DNA from: Delphinus delphis
Taxonomy: Eukaryota > Chordata > Mammalia > Artiodactyla > Delphinidae
Assembly (NCBI RefSeq): GCF_949987515.2
Contig: NC_082690.1
Span: 105,026,400-105,090,399 of the forward strand
Reading direction: 5' to 3'
DNA length: 64,000 nucleotides
A program made the position numbers and the translations under genes. Below the pieces are notes generated by a model. The model was not told the origin of the DNA and made no database searches. It saw nothing but the letters and a program-made list of their open reading frames with translations. Shown here piece by piece: positions 45,598 through 60,441 of the stretch (the first letter of the stretch is position 1; each line of letters starts with the position of its first letter).

Positions 45598-48500
45598 ATG
45601 AAGTGTCTGGTTACGGGCAGCAACGTGAAGGGTGAGTTGGGGCCAGCCCGGGGCTGGGGGCACATGGGAGGGCCCAAAGCGCCAGCAAAGCAGTGTTTTT
45701 CTCCTCTCCTGCCCGCAGTGCTCGGCAAGGCCGTCCACTCCCTGTCCCGTATCGGGGACGAACTCTACTTGGAGCCCCTGGAAGACGGGGTGAGGAGCCA
45801 CGGTATTGGGGGGGGTGAGATTCCCACAGGGAGCCCTAACCTGGGCTCGAGTCTCGCCCCCATCAGATAGGATGCCGGTGGGCAGATTTGTCTGCTGAGT
45901 TACAGTTTCCTCCCCTGTTGCTGGGACGTCACCTTGAGCCCTGTCATCTTCCCAGACCAGTGTGTGAATTGAGAGCATTTGCCCTCCCTGAAGTGCCCGG
46001 GGGCGGGTGGGGTCGGCGCTGAAAGCTGTGTAGGGCCCTTGCTGCGGGAGCGGTGCTGAGGGGCACTCCGGGAAGGCTTCATGGAGAAGATACCCGCTGA
46101 TTGGAAGGAGAGGGAGGGATTCAGCAGACGATGGTGGAAGTGGAGGACATTAGGGCAAGTGTGTGAGCAAAAGCCGGCCAGAGGGCTGGGCCTGACATTG
46201 CAGGTGACTGCATCCCTCTCCCTGCTTTTCCTGGCCCAGCTCTCCCTCCGGACCGTGAACTCCTCCCGCTCGGCCTATGCCTGCTTCCTCTTTGCCCCAC
46301 TCTTCTTCCAGCAGTACCAGGCGGCCACCCCTGGTCAGGACCCGCTGCGCTGTAAGATCCTGATGAAGGTGAGGCCCCTCCCTCAGCGGTGGCAGTGCAC
46401 TCCCCCAGGAACCCCCCCAGGAACCTCTACCAGTGCGTTTGCTCTGAGGCACACAGTAGGTGCCAGCTGGAGAGAGAAACATATGCAGGAGCAATCCAAT
46501 GCAAAATGCAGCGCAGGGGCGTAGTACGGACATCCACAGGGTACGGTAATGGGAGATACGGAGAGGCTAATTGATTCTGCCAGGGACCTGCAGAGAGTGG
46601 TGACATTCAAGCTGGTCCTTGAAAGGTAAGCAGGTCTTTCAAGGCATTCCAGACAAGGGGAACAGTATGAACGAAGGCCTGGAAGGGTGTAAATTTCTGT
46701 GTGTGTGGGAAGTCCTTTCCTGGTGTGACAGTGCTGAGCCCGTGATGGGCCAGAGCCTAAGGGGATGTGAGAGCTGGCTGGTGGAGGCGCGGCACTGGGC
46801 TGATGTGTTTCCATCGCCTAGTCGTTCCTGTCAGTCTTCCGCTCGCTGGCGATCCTGGAGAAGACCGTGGAGAAATGCTGCATCTCCCTGAATGTCAGGA
46901 GCAGCCGCCTGGTAGTTCAGCTGTACTGCAAATACGGTGAGTGAGCAGCTGGCTGGCCAGGTCGTCCTTGCGGCGTGGGGTGGAGGTTGGCGAGGCCTAC
47001 TGAGACCCTGTCTGCCCATCCAGGGGTGAGGAAGACTCACAACCTGTCCTTCCAGGACTGCGAGTCCCTGCAGGCTGTCTTCGACCCAGCCGTGTGCCCC
47101 CATGTGCTCTGTGCCCCAGCAAGGTGAGCACGCTCCCTGGTTTCAAGCTGAGGCCTAGGTTTCTCTCTTCCTTCTTTGGGCCTCAACCGTCAGTTTAAGA
47201 AGGAACTTCCCCCATTTTCCCTACAGGGTTTCTGTAGACCTCAAGGAGTTTATCCAACCCGGTTTGCTTTCAGGTCCTTGCCTGGCTCCTCTAAGGGCAG
47301 AGGCTGGAGTGAGGAGGGGCTGGGTGCTCCCTTGTTCCATGTTCCTCATTGTCTTCTGGAGTCTGTATTCTCCACCTCAAAGGTCTGACTTGGTTTTCTG
47401 ACCACTCAGACCCATCCTGACTCCTCTGTCAGAGAACGGGTCTCTGGCCTGCCCTCAAGTCTTCTCTGGCCTGAACACCTTTGAAGGTCCCTTAATTTTT
47501 GTGGCTCAGGGACTCATGACCCTTCTCTGGCCTTGTCGTCCTTCTGGGATGATCCCCATTCAAGGGCAGCCTCTCTTCCTACCTGGCTGGGCTCTAGCCT
47601 CGAGGGGTCCCAGCAGGAGGCCAAGGAAGGAGGCTAGGAGGGGAAGTCCTGGTCCAGGAGGGCTGCCTGAATAAGCAGCTGTAGAGATGGAGCTGTTCTG
47701 GGGAATCAGAGGGGCTGTGCAGGGCCCGGGAGACTCCAGCAGATGCAAAGGTCCCTGGTGAAGACAAGAGCAGAGGGGATTGGCTCTCCTCCCACTCACC
47801 CACACGCTGGGTGCCACTTGCATCCAAGTAACCCAAGGTTTTGTGTTTCTTTTCTTTTGGTAGCCGAAGGCCATGGTAACCTCAAGGTCCATTTGGGTCC
47901 TGACTTTCTGTTTTTCTGAGTTCTGTTGAAACAGCACTGCCCAGGATCCCTTTGGGTAGAGAAAGAGGGAATCAATCTGTGGTCTGTATTTTGAGGATTT
48001 TTCTTTCTCTTTCTTCTTTATTTATTTATTATTTATTTATTTTCGGTACACGGGCCTCTCACTGCTGCGGCCTCTCTCGTCACGGAGCACAGGCTCCAGA
48101 TGTGCAGGCTGAGCGGCCACGGCTCATGGGCCCAGCTGCTCTGCGGCATGTAGGATCCTCCCGGACCGTGGCACGAACCTGCGTCCCCCGCATCGGCAGG
48201 CAGACCCCCAACCACTGTGCCACCAGGGAAGCCCCTCTTTCTTCTTTAAAAAGAGCAGTTGTGTTGAGATCTATCCTGATGGGGCATTTTCCGTAAACCT
48301 ACATCGTTGGAAAAACAGTCAGACTTTTTTTATCTTAGGTATTGGCCTATCCCAACAATCTGTACTGTTCTAGGGTGTGATGGCTTAGGAGTGAATGTGA
48401 TTTGAACCTAATACATTTTTAGAGGGTGTCAAATTCAGGACCAGGCAGATCCACCTCCTGACCCTAAACATGGTCCTAAAGTAAATTGCTTGAGGAAATT

Positions 48501-51419
48501 GGATCCCAGAGATTACAGGTGGGGAATTCTGAAGTGTGTCCATATTCCATTGGAGATCAAAGAAGCCCAGCTAAGAGAATTGGGGGCTGACTCACATGAC
48601 AGCTTATTTCTGAAAAGGCTATTTTATCTTGAAGATTATGAGTTTGGAGGAACTAAGGTGATGGACAGTGGAAAGAATCAGAACATGTGAAATTCCTTAA
48701 AAATTTATTGACTTAAATAATTTTGTCTCTGTTAGACATAATACAAAAAAAAACTTTAAAAAAAGCAGTTGTTTCTTGTTTTTAAATTTAATTAATTTAT
48801 TTTTGGCTGCGTTGGGTCTTCGCTGCTGTGCGCGGGCTTTCTCTAGTTGCAGTGAGCGGGGGCTACTCTTCGTTGCAGTGCGCGGGCTTCTCATTGTGGT
48901 GGCTTCTCTTGTTGCAGAGCACGGGCTGTAGGCGCACGGGCTTCAGTAGTTTTGGGTCGCGGGCTCTAGAGCTCAGGCTCAGTAGTTGTGGTGCACGGGT
49001 TTAGTTGCTCTGCGGCATGTGGGATCTTCCCAGACCAGGGCTCGAACCCATGTCCCCTGCGTTGGCAGGCGGATTCTTAACCACTGCGCCACTAGGGAAG
49101 CCCCTGTTTCTCTTTTTCTTATGGGCAATTTTAAATTCATATAGAAGTAGACGCCAGTTCCTGTCCCAAGTGATTTGAGGCAAATTCCAGATGTTATTTC
49201 ACCTGTAACTGTTTATCGGCATGTGTCTTTTCTAGACAAGGATCTGAGGGCTCTCCCTGAGGGCCGCATTTATGCAGACTGTGTGGGGATGGTCTCCCGC
49301 CCCTGGGTGGCCAGGTGCCGCCTGCCCGGTTTGGTTCAGCGCAAACAGCCCGTGCTTCCTGCTGTCTTCTGTGGGCTCTGCTCTTGTCCGCCCCGTCTCT
49401 TGCAAGTGGACTTCTCCCACGACAGCCTGGGAGCCTTGGACGGGGCAGGGACCATGTCCCGCTCCTGTCCTCCCTGGGGGCATGCTAGGCCTGGCCTGGT
49501 TCCCTTTGGACATTGGTGTGTGTCACCATCCCGCCTCAGATCCTGAGAGCGAAGCCACTGGGTGGGGCTGAGTCTTGGGGTGATGCTGTGCCCTCCTCAC
49601 AGGGTCCTGGGGGAGGCTGTTCTGCCCTTCCCCCCTGCGCTGGCCGAAGTGACGCTGGGGATTGGCCGTGGCCACAGGATCATCCTGCGTAGCTACCAGG
49701 AGGAGGCAGGTGAGAGCGCCAGACATGGCCTGGGGCAGGGGGCAGAGATGGGCTGGGATGGGGCAGGGCCCAGGTTTCCTCCTGTTGCTGTCTCCACAGA
49801 CAGCACCATCAAAGCCATGGTGACCGAGATGAGCATCGGGGGGGAGGATTTCCAGCAGCTGCAGGCCCAGGAAGGGGTGGCCATCACTTTCTGCCTCAAG
49901 GAATTCCGGGTGAGGTTGCCCGCCACGCGCTCACTGCCCGGTCCACCGCTCCTCCCTGCCCGGTGCGGGGCCTCACTGCTCTGCCTCTCCCTTCCCAGGG
50001 GCTCCTGAGCTTTGCCGAGTCAGCGAACTTGTCTCTCAGCATTTACTTCGATGGCCCTGGCAGGTAACTCCGAGCCTCAGGACAGGGTGGGGAGGGATCT
50101 GGGATGCCAGGAGCCAAAGGGCCTTGACCGTGCCTGGACCCGTCACCTGCCAGGCCAGCCATCTTTGCCATCAAGGACTCTCTGCTAGACGGCCACTTTG
50201 TCCTGGCCACGCTCTCAGAGCCGGACCCGCACCCCCAGGACCTGCGTGCCCCGGAGCTCCAGCAGCCAGCGCCTCAGCTTCAGGCTCACAGGTGAGAGCG
50301 CTGCCCACCCACTCCTCCTCCCCACCTCTGTGCACCCTGGGGAGCCTGCTGCTTCCAGCGTCAGCGCCTCCCCTCCCCCCACTTCCTGTTGGGCCCCAGC
50401 CCTGCAAGCTCAACCTTACTGGGCAGCTGTACTCAGAGACTCCCCCCACCCAGGGAAGTGTCCCCAGGGTCGGGCTGGCTTCCTTCTCTGGCTGAGGCCT
50501 CCCCTCCGAGCCTCCTCCCAGGCCAAGGAGGGAAAGGGCTGCCGGGAAGCGGGGGGCTGCCTGGGACTGGGGAAGGCGGTGGCTGAAAGGGCAGGTGGGT
50601 TGGGGAGGATGGGCCCAGTGTAGTTTAAGCAGAGGAAGTTTGGCCTGGCCCTCTGCCCAGCATGTCCCTGGGCCCCAGTGCGCTCCGGTTCCTGTCCCCT
50701 GGGAAGGTACGGGCTTGGGCCCCAGGTGGCCCAGCTTACAGAACTTGCTGCTCCCCTCCCCCAGCTGAGCTAAACCGGCCCCCAAGATGTCTCCCTCAGG
50801 CCTCTACCTCAACTCTGATGAAAGGATTCCAGGTCCACCCCCTCCAGGAAGCAGCCACTTAACCCCAGGCATCCTCTCCCCTCCCACCAAACCAGGAAGT
50901 AATAAAACCAAGAGGTCACCAACGGTCACAGGGCTTTTGCAGCCACCCGCTGAGCCCTCCAAGGTGGGGCCCTGCCTCTGTTCCCCCTCTTCTCTCCCTG
51001 CCCTTGCTAAGCCGTCTCTGCTTACAGCACGCCCCACCTGGACGACTTTGCCCTTGATGACATTGACTCGTACATGATCGCCATGGAAACCACCGTGGGC
51101 AGTGAGGGCTCACGGACACTGCCCTCCACCTCCCTTTCACCTGGCTTCCAGCCCCACTGTAGCCCTGGCTCCCACTCAGAGGAGGAAGATGACACCGAGC
51201 CCAGCACAGTGCCTGGGACTCCCCCACCCAAGAAGGTAGGGGCTGGCTGGAGACGGAGGCAGGGATGGGAGGCGGAGGGAGCAGCCTCCAGAGCTCACTT
51301 GGCTTCCTCTGTTTTCTCGCCAGTTCCGCTCGCTGTTCTTTGGCTCCATCCTGGCCCCTGCACACTCTCCCCAGGGGCCCAGCCCCGTGCTGGCTGAAGA
51401 CAGTGAGGGGGAAGGCTGA
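45598..51419 (+). CDS. RAD9A: cell-cycle checkpoint protein RAD9A (9-1-1 clamp subunit)
   Basis: A subunit of the RAD9-HUS1-RAD1 clamp that is loaded at damaged DNA and activates ATR through TopBP1. Coding exons: 45598-45631, 45719-45789, 46240-46368, 46822-46936, 47024-47123, 49603-49709, 49800-49909, 49999-50063, 50154-50291, 51028-51235, 51324-51419. All GT/AG sites and phases agree, giving 390 aa (human 391; one Glu is missing in the SYQEEADS segment). It opens [17 protein letters not shown]. Residues 1 to about 270 are the PCNA-like clamp fold. The C-terminal tail keeps HSEEEDD (Ser341 equivalent), GTPPPKKFRSLFFG (nuclear signal) and DSEGEG at the end (Ser387 equivalent). The tail segment HPQDLRAPE has lost two phosphorylatable serines present in human. 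Intron 5 (2.5 kb) has taken up two SINEs. The gene converges on PPP1CA. Confidence 0.97.
48021..48234 (-). mobile_element. CHR-type SINE, short form, in RAD9A intron 5
   Basis: Reverse-strand short-form SINE with a TTTATTTATTTATTATTT tail complement and reversed head GCCACCAGGGAAGCCC. The target-site duplication CTCTTTCTTCTTTA is perfect over 14 bp (007-020 and 235-248 past 48,000). Confidence 0.92.
48782..49103 (-). mobile_element. CHR-type SINE, long form, in RAD9A intron 5
   Basis: Reverse-strand long-form SINE, about 320 bp. It begins TTAATTTATTTTTGGCTGCG and ends GCCACTAGGGAAGCCC. The pyrimidine-rich flanks TGTTTCTTGTTTTT and TGTTTCTCTTTTTC are the approximate duplication. Confidence 0.9.
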
Positions 51420-52065
51420 GCCGAGAGGTCCTTGGAGGACTGGACCAGAGGAAGCCCCAGCCTCCCCATCTCCCAGCGCCAACCAGGGGCGGGGCCAGCT
51501 CTCCTCCAGGGTGGGTGGTAGAGGTGGGCTGTGCTGGAGCTCAGCTGGCTGGTCCTGCCGCCTCCCCCAGGCCCTGCTCGGCTATCTGTGACTGGCCTGG
51601 GTCCTGTCGTCTCCCTTCGGCCCCCAGTCGATCATGTCTGTTCCCAGTCTTGGTGCCGAGCTGCCACCTGCTGGGAGGCCCCTCACCTCTTTATCCAACC
51701 ATGCGGCAGGGTTGGGGGCCTGCGTTCTCTAAGCCCACCTCCCTAAGAAAAAAACCTCGGTGGGGCTGCTGGCCCCTGCTGATCCACCTTCTCTGCCAAC
51801 CAGGACCTGTCCCTCCCTCAGATCCTGGGTACACCTCGGGGATCCCCTGTGCCCGGCATACACTGTTTTGCTTGCTTTTCCAAAACTCTCTGGCCCTGAC
51901 TTGGAAATTCCAAAGGCCCCTGTGACCTGAGCGTGTGGCTGGTGTTTCCCTCGCTCGGGCCCCATGCCCAGCAAGCCTCCCAAGTGGCCCTAGGCAGAAG
52001 AGGTCGCCAGGCGCGGCATTTCGGACAAGGGAGACAGACGCCATGGCGAGAATCCAGCTTTGACC
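51420..52065. other. convergent 3' interval between RAD9A and PPP1CA
   Basis: Holds the RAD9A 3' UTR on the plus strand and the flank downstream of PPP1CA. I found no AATAAA or ATTAAA on the plus strand between the RAD9A stop (51419) and 52240. The first plausible signal is the variant CATAAA at 52250-52255, inside the PPP1CA 3' UTR. Confidence 0.55.
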
Positions 52066-52071
52066 TTTATT
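52066..52071 (-). terminator. PPP1CA polyadenylation signal
   Basis: AATAAA on the minus strand, 313 bases beyond the PPP1CA stop codon. It implies a short 3' UTR ending near 52,045. Confidence 0.75.
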
Positions 52072-52383
52072 CGAGAGACCAGATGGGTCGCCCCAGGATC
52101 CGGCTGCCAGCCCTGAGGCCAAGCAAGGCTGGGGACCCACAATCTGGCCCTGCTCTGCCCTGAGCTGCAGCCTCAGCCCCAGGATCCTGCCTGCAGCCAC
52201 TGCAGGTGCAGGTGGAAGGAGCCCTGGGGGTTGGACGCTGCTATTGATTCATAAAAAAAAGAAAAATACACCAAGGCTCCGTGTTCCCTGTGATGGGCGG
52301 CCCTAGGGGGCCAGCACGAACCCTCACAGCCACGTGATTTCTGTACAATCCACCGTCTGGGGCAGAGGGCGGGCACACGGGGG

Positions 52384-55274
<2,891 letters not shown>

Positions 55275-55599
55275 GGCGGCGCCGCCGCTCTGGCCCCAGC
55301 AGCTCCGGGCCCGCTCCTGCCTCCCGCCCTCCCGATGCCTCCTTCCGGCCTGGCGCTCCTTCCGCCCGCCCCGGCTCGCCGCCCCGCCTCCTAGGCCTCC
55401 TGCCCCGCCCCTCCCCGCCCCGCCCCGCCCGCTGCCCCTGCGCTCTAGCGCCTCCGTCGGACGCAGGGCGCAGGGGTCGCGGCGGCCCGGGAGGCGGGGC
55501 CTCGGTCAGGGGACCGGACTTGGACTGACTCGTGTGTCTGGGGCGGAGCCTGCCCTGTGGGCGGGGCTTCATGGGGCGAGGTCAAGCCTAGCTCCGCCC

Positions 55600-56590
55600 T
55601 TGAGTTACCCTCGGCTGTTCGGAGGAGGTGCGGTCGGAAGTACTGTGGAAGTTGTTTTTCTCTTTCAAGGGCTAAGCAGTCCTTCCCACTTCTGTCCTGG
55701 TCGGGAAGGTTGTGTGACCTCATTGGTAACTCATTGGGTCTCCCCAAACAGTGCAGATTAAGCCCTTGAAGTGCAGGAAAGGAAACTGAGGCTCAGAGAT
55801 AGTAAGAGTTAGCCTCGAATTCACGGAGGACCTCTACCTCCTGAGTCTGGGGCCCTCGGGCGACTGGCTAGGTAGATCCAGACACCTGTTGCTGAACTCC
55901 GAGCTCATTTTGGTCCACACTGCCTGTGGTGCATGCTAAATTATTACTTTTTGTAATGTCTTATCCTTGCCTTTTGAGTAGCATAGTAATGCTACATTGT
56001 GTGCATGTTGAAAGTATTACTTTGTAAAGAGCAAACACTAAATACACCATGATACTCGTTGGACCCTGAATCGAGTGTTTTACATGCCAGTGACCTCAAA
56101 TCTGGAGGCAGCCTGCCCTCTCTACCTCTGGCAGGCCCTGGCCGCATCACACCCAGCACAGGAACCCAAGCCTGCACCCACCCAGCCCACCGGGATGGTG
56201 GGAGGAGCCCATGGCCCAGGGCCAGTGGGGCAGGCCGGAAGAGCCCGGGACAGGAAGGGGTAACTACCCCCCCACACGCACTTAGGAGGGGCCCCCTGGC
56301 TGGTTGACGAAGCTGTGGCTGAGGAGGAAGTGAGAGGAGGAGGTGAGGTGCAGCAAGGAGGTAAGCTGGGCTGCAGGGGACAGGGGCCTGGCCTTTCTGC
56401 TACTTCTGGGCCCATGCTCCACCCCCACCCCACAAGAGAAGAGGGGACAGAAGGGGCTTGGAGAGATACCCTGAAATCTGCTCCCTCTGACCACGCAGTC
56501 AGGTCCTGGGGCTGGGGCCTGGCTGGATAGGAGCCCAGGCCCCAGGCTGGCTAGGAGCCGCCTCTCATGTTGGCTTTCCCCACATGTTGC
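55600..56590. other. interval between PPP1CA and TBC1D10C
   Basis: Expected to contain the TBC1D10C promoter and any 5' non-coding exon. An ETS/PU.1-like GAGGAAGTG (324-332 past 56,000), next to a RUNX-like CTGTGGCT (about 56313-56320), suits the blood-cell expression known for this gene. No open frame here is supported. Confidence 0.45.
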
Positions 56591-56619
56591 AGCCTATGGC
56601 ATCAGGCGTCTGCAGCACC

Positions 56620-59600
56620 ATGGCCCAGGCCCTGGGGGAGGACCTGGTGCAGCCTGGTGAGCTGCAGGATGACTCCAGCTCTTTGGGGTCTGACTCAGAG
56701 CTGAGTGGGCCCGGCCCATATCGCCAGGCTGACCGCTATGGCTTCATTGGGGGCAGCTCAGCAGAGCCAGGGTAAGTAGGGAAGGGATGGAGTGGGGCGG
56801 TGGGGTGCTGGGAATAAGGGTGGGAGCTGAGGGCTGAATTCTAGAGTGAGGTCCAACCTCGAGGGTCCTGGGCGGGTCTGGGGACTCAGCCACTATCATC
56901 CCTTCTCGGGTTCCAGATGGAATCCTAAGGTTAGCAGGGCTGTGGGGGGTGGCTCCTGTATGTCTCTTTTACTCCCAGTTTCTGAGGGTTTCCACCCACC
57001 TCTGGGGCCAAACATTCTTCTCCTTTTAATCTGGCCCGGGAATCCCAGATCCAGATCACAGAACCCACACTTCTTCCCCCACCAATCCTCTGCATTCCTC
57101 ATGTACAGACAGGAAGACAAGTCCAGAAACAGTTAGGAAGATCACACAGCAGATCAGAGACAGAATCAGACCCAAACTCACAACTCCTGGCTTCTAGTCT
57201 AGGACTCTGTCTACCCAACTTCCCTGATGACTTGTCTGTGTCCCTATCCTGGGGGACAATCAACAAGCCCCTCCCTCAACACACACCTACACACCCCCTT
57301 CAGTCTCTCCTGCTTCCACCCACATCGGAGCCACATCCTTTCCTGTCCCCATGACAACCACTGGCAACTCCTGGGTGACAGGTCCCCACCCCGCCCCAGA
57401 GATTCCCAGAGATCTCCAGGGCCAGGAGTTAGGCTCACCCAGGTAGCATGAAGGGTGGCAAATGTGGGCTCTGGGTAACAGCTGCCCAGCGCCTGGACAC
57501 CTGTGCCATATGTCCCCAGGCCAGGTCACCCTCCTGCAGACCTTATCCGCCAGCGGGAGATGAAGTGGGTAGAGATGACCTCACACTGGGAGAAAACCAT
57601 GTCTCGGCGGTACAAGAAGGTGAGGGGGAGAGTGGTCCCACCCAGGCCTCCGTGGCTCAGCCCCCTTTGCCTCGGCCCATACCCAGGCAAAATTCACCCC
57701 TCCCATGTCCCAGTACCTCCTGCCTTTTCTCCCTGCTACCCAAAGTGGCTCTTGCCTGATGACAGGTTGTGCTTGGGGCCTGCCGACAGGAGCAGGGGAA
57801 GCTGGTGTGGCTGGCCTAACGGGGTCCCTTGGCCTCACCCACAGGTAAAGATGCAGTGCCGGAAAGGCATCCCCTCGGCCCTGCGGGCCCGGTGCTGGCC
57901 CCTGTTGTGCGGGGCCCATGTGTGTCAGCAGAACAGCCGTGACACTTATCAGGTGAGGGAACTGGCAGGGGTCCCACCTCCCTTCCCTGGCCCTTCACCA
58001 CTCTGGGCCTTCACATTCACCTTTTTGTCCACCCACAGGAACTGGCTGAGGCCCCTGGGGACCCACAGTGGATGGAGACCATCGGCAGGGACCTGCACCG
58101 CCAGTTCCCTCTGCATGAGATGTTTGTGTCACCCCAGGGTCACGGGTACGAGGCCAGTGATGCCCAGGGACCCCCAGCCCCACAACCCTCAGGTGCTTTG
58201 GCCTAGTACCCCCCCGCTCCAGCTTTATATCTTTGCATCTCAGAGGACCCAGCAAGGCCCTCAGGGGGCTGAGGCCTGGGAAAGGGCCGCCAGAGGGTGG
58301 GGAAGGGATGCCCGGAGGACTGGCCCCTAACGGGGTCTTCTGGCACAGGCAGCAGGGGCTCCTCCAGGTACTCAAGGCCTACACCCTATATCGGCCGGAA
58401 CAGGGCTACTGCCAGGCCCAGGGCCCTGTGGCTGCCGTGCTGCTCATGTATCTGCCCCCAGAGGTGAGTACCCTCAACCCTGCTACGGGGACCCAAGACC
58501 CTGACCCCCTAACCCCAGTGATCCATGACCCCCAACGCTGGTGACCTAGGGACCTAGTAATCCTGTGCCCTGGACCCATGACCCCTCCATCCCCAGGAAC
58601 TCTGGCCTCAGGGACCTGGGATCCTTGACTCCTACCCAAACCTGTCCTAGTGAGTGACTCAGGGCCTCATGACCACCAACCTCAGCGACCTTCAAACCCA
58701 ACGACCTTGACTGCAGGAACATGGAACCCTGAGCCCTGACATTTGCCCCAATGATCTAGGAGTCTGGTTGTTATTACCTTGACCTTATGACTTCTGATTC
58801 TGAACCCTGTGACCATGATCCCTGACCCCAGTGACCCCAAGAACCCAAGACCTGAACTTTGGGACCCTCCCTAGCCTTGACCAGTGAGCCCCTACCCTGT
58901 GACCCTCAAATTCAACCCCCTGAGCCCTGTGACTTCCAACTCCCTGCACCCCTTGGTAGGCCTCTATCTGGGCAACAGGAAGCTTTTTGGTAAGACCTGC
59001 CCCTCCTTACCAGCCCCAGCACTGAGTCCAGGCTCCTGGCTCCAGAGTCACCCCAGATGGTGTCCAGACCCTCCCCTGCACCCCTTTCCCCCGCCCTGTG
59101 GTCCCCTCCGTGGTCCCCTCTGCGGTGGGCACTCAAGGCCTGTGCCCGCCCCCAGGAGGCCTTCTGGTGCCTGGTACAGATCTGCGAGGTTTACCTCCCT
59201 GGCTACTACGGGCCCCATATGGTGAGAGGCTGGGATGGGGCCAGAGGGCACAGGGGGAGGGGCTGGGCGGGGGGGGGGAGGGGCCTGGGGACTGGGTGGG
59301 GACCTGGGGACCGGGAGTGGAGATGCTGACGGACGTGGCCACAGGAGGGTGTACGGTTGGACGCCGAGGTGTTCACGGCCCTGCTGCGGCGGCTGCTCCC
59401 GCGTGTGCACAAGCACCTGCAGCAGGTGGGCGTCGGGCCCCTGCTCTACCTGCCCGAGTGGTTCCTGTGCCTCTTCGCCCGCTCCTTGCCCTTCCCCACG
59501 GTGCTGCGTGTCTGGGACGCTTTCCTTAGTGAGGGTGAGTGTGTGGCTGGCCAGGTGGGCGGGGGCAGGCGTGGGAACTGGGGCCGGAAGCCTCGGGTGC

Positions 59601-60406
59601 CTGGTGTGCAGAGGGGATGAGGGTGCCAGCTCTGCTCTGCCCCACCGCCACTGCCAGTCCTGGCCTGGGGTCTGGGTGCTGGGGTGTGCTGAGGGTGACA
59701 GCGCCCTGTGGCTCTGGGGAAACGGCCCAGCCCTTGGCCACGGATCACCAATGTAATGAATGATAGCCCCCACCCCCAGCAGTGAGACCACCACAGGGAG
59801 GGCACCATCTGCTTGGGGGAGGGCTGGAGTCGGGGGGCGCTGCAGAGATCACAGCAGTGAGCCAGCTCAGGGAGCGGGCACAGTGGGGGCATGGCCGATG
59901 GAGCCCCACGGGCCCTGGTGAGCGCTCTCGGAGGCCAGCGCTGCTCCGGAAGCCAGGGCCACTTGAGTGAGTGAGACCTACATTCTGGTGGAAGTGGGGA
60001 TGGGAGGCGACGGTACTAAATTAACAAGATATTTATAGGTTGTCAGAAGTTCTGTGAAGAAAATAAAACAAAGGATGTTCCAGAGTGTAGGGGGGCGGCA
60101 GGAGGAGAGTTTAAAGGTGCTCGCAGCTGCTCTATGGAAGAGGCAAACTTGCAGGGCCAGTGTGGAGGCGGAGAGGCCAGGCTACAGACGACTGACGTGG
60201 GGGTGCGGACATGGGAGAAGTGCCAGGCCAAGAGAAGGGTGGTTGGACCAAAAAATGGTAGAAATCAATCAGTGCATCTATTGAGCACCTGCTGTATGCC
60301 CAGTTGGCTTCAGGCTGGCTTAGAGCTCTGGCCACGGGTGTCCAAGTTGCCATCTACATGGCCTCCCCTGCAGACTCAGACCTCGAGGGCGGGGCGGGGC
60401 AGGGCA

Positions 60407-60441
<35 letters not shown>

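Noticed and set aside
57503..58330. 275-codon open frame on the plus strand
   Set aside because: It reads through TBC1D10C exons 2-4 and their introns, mostly in a different frame from the TBC domain. It is a by-product of short GC-rich introns.
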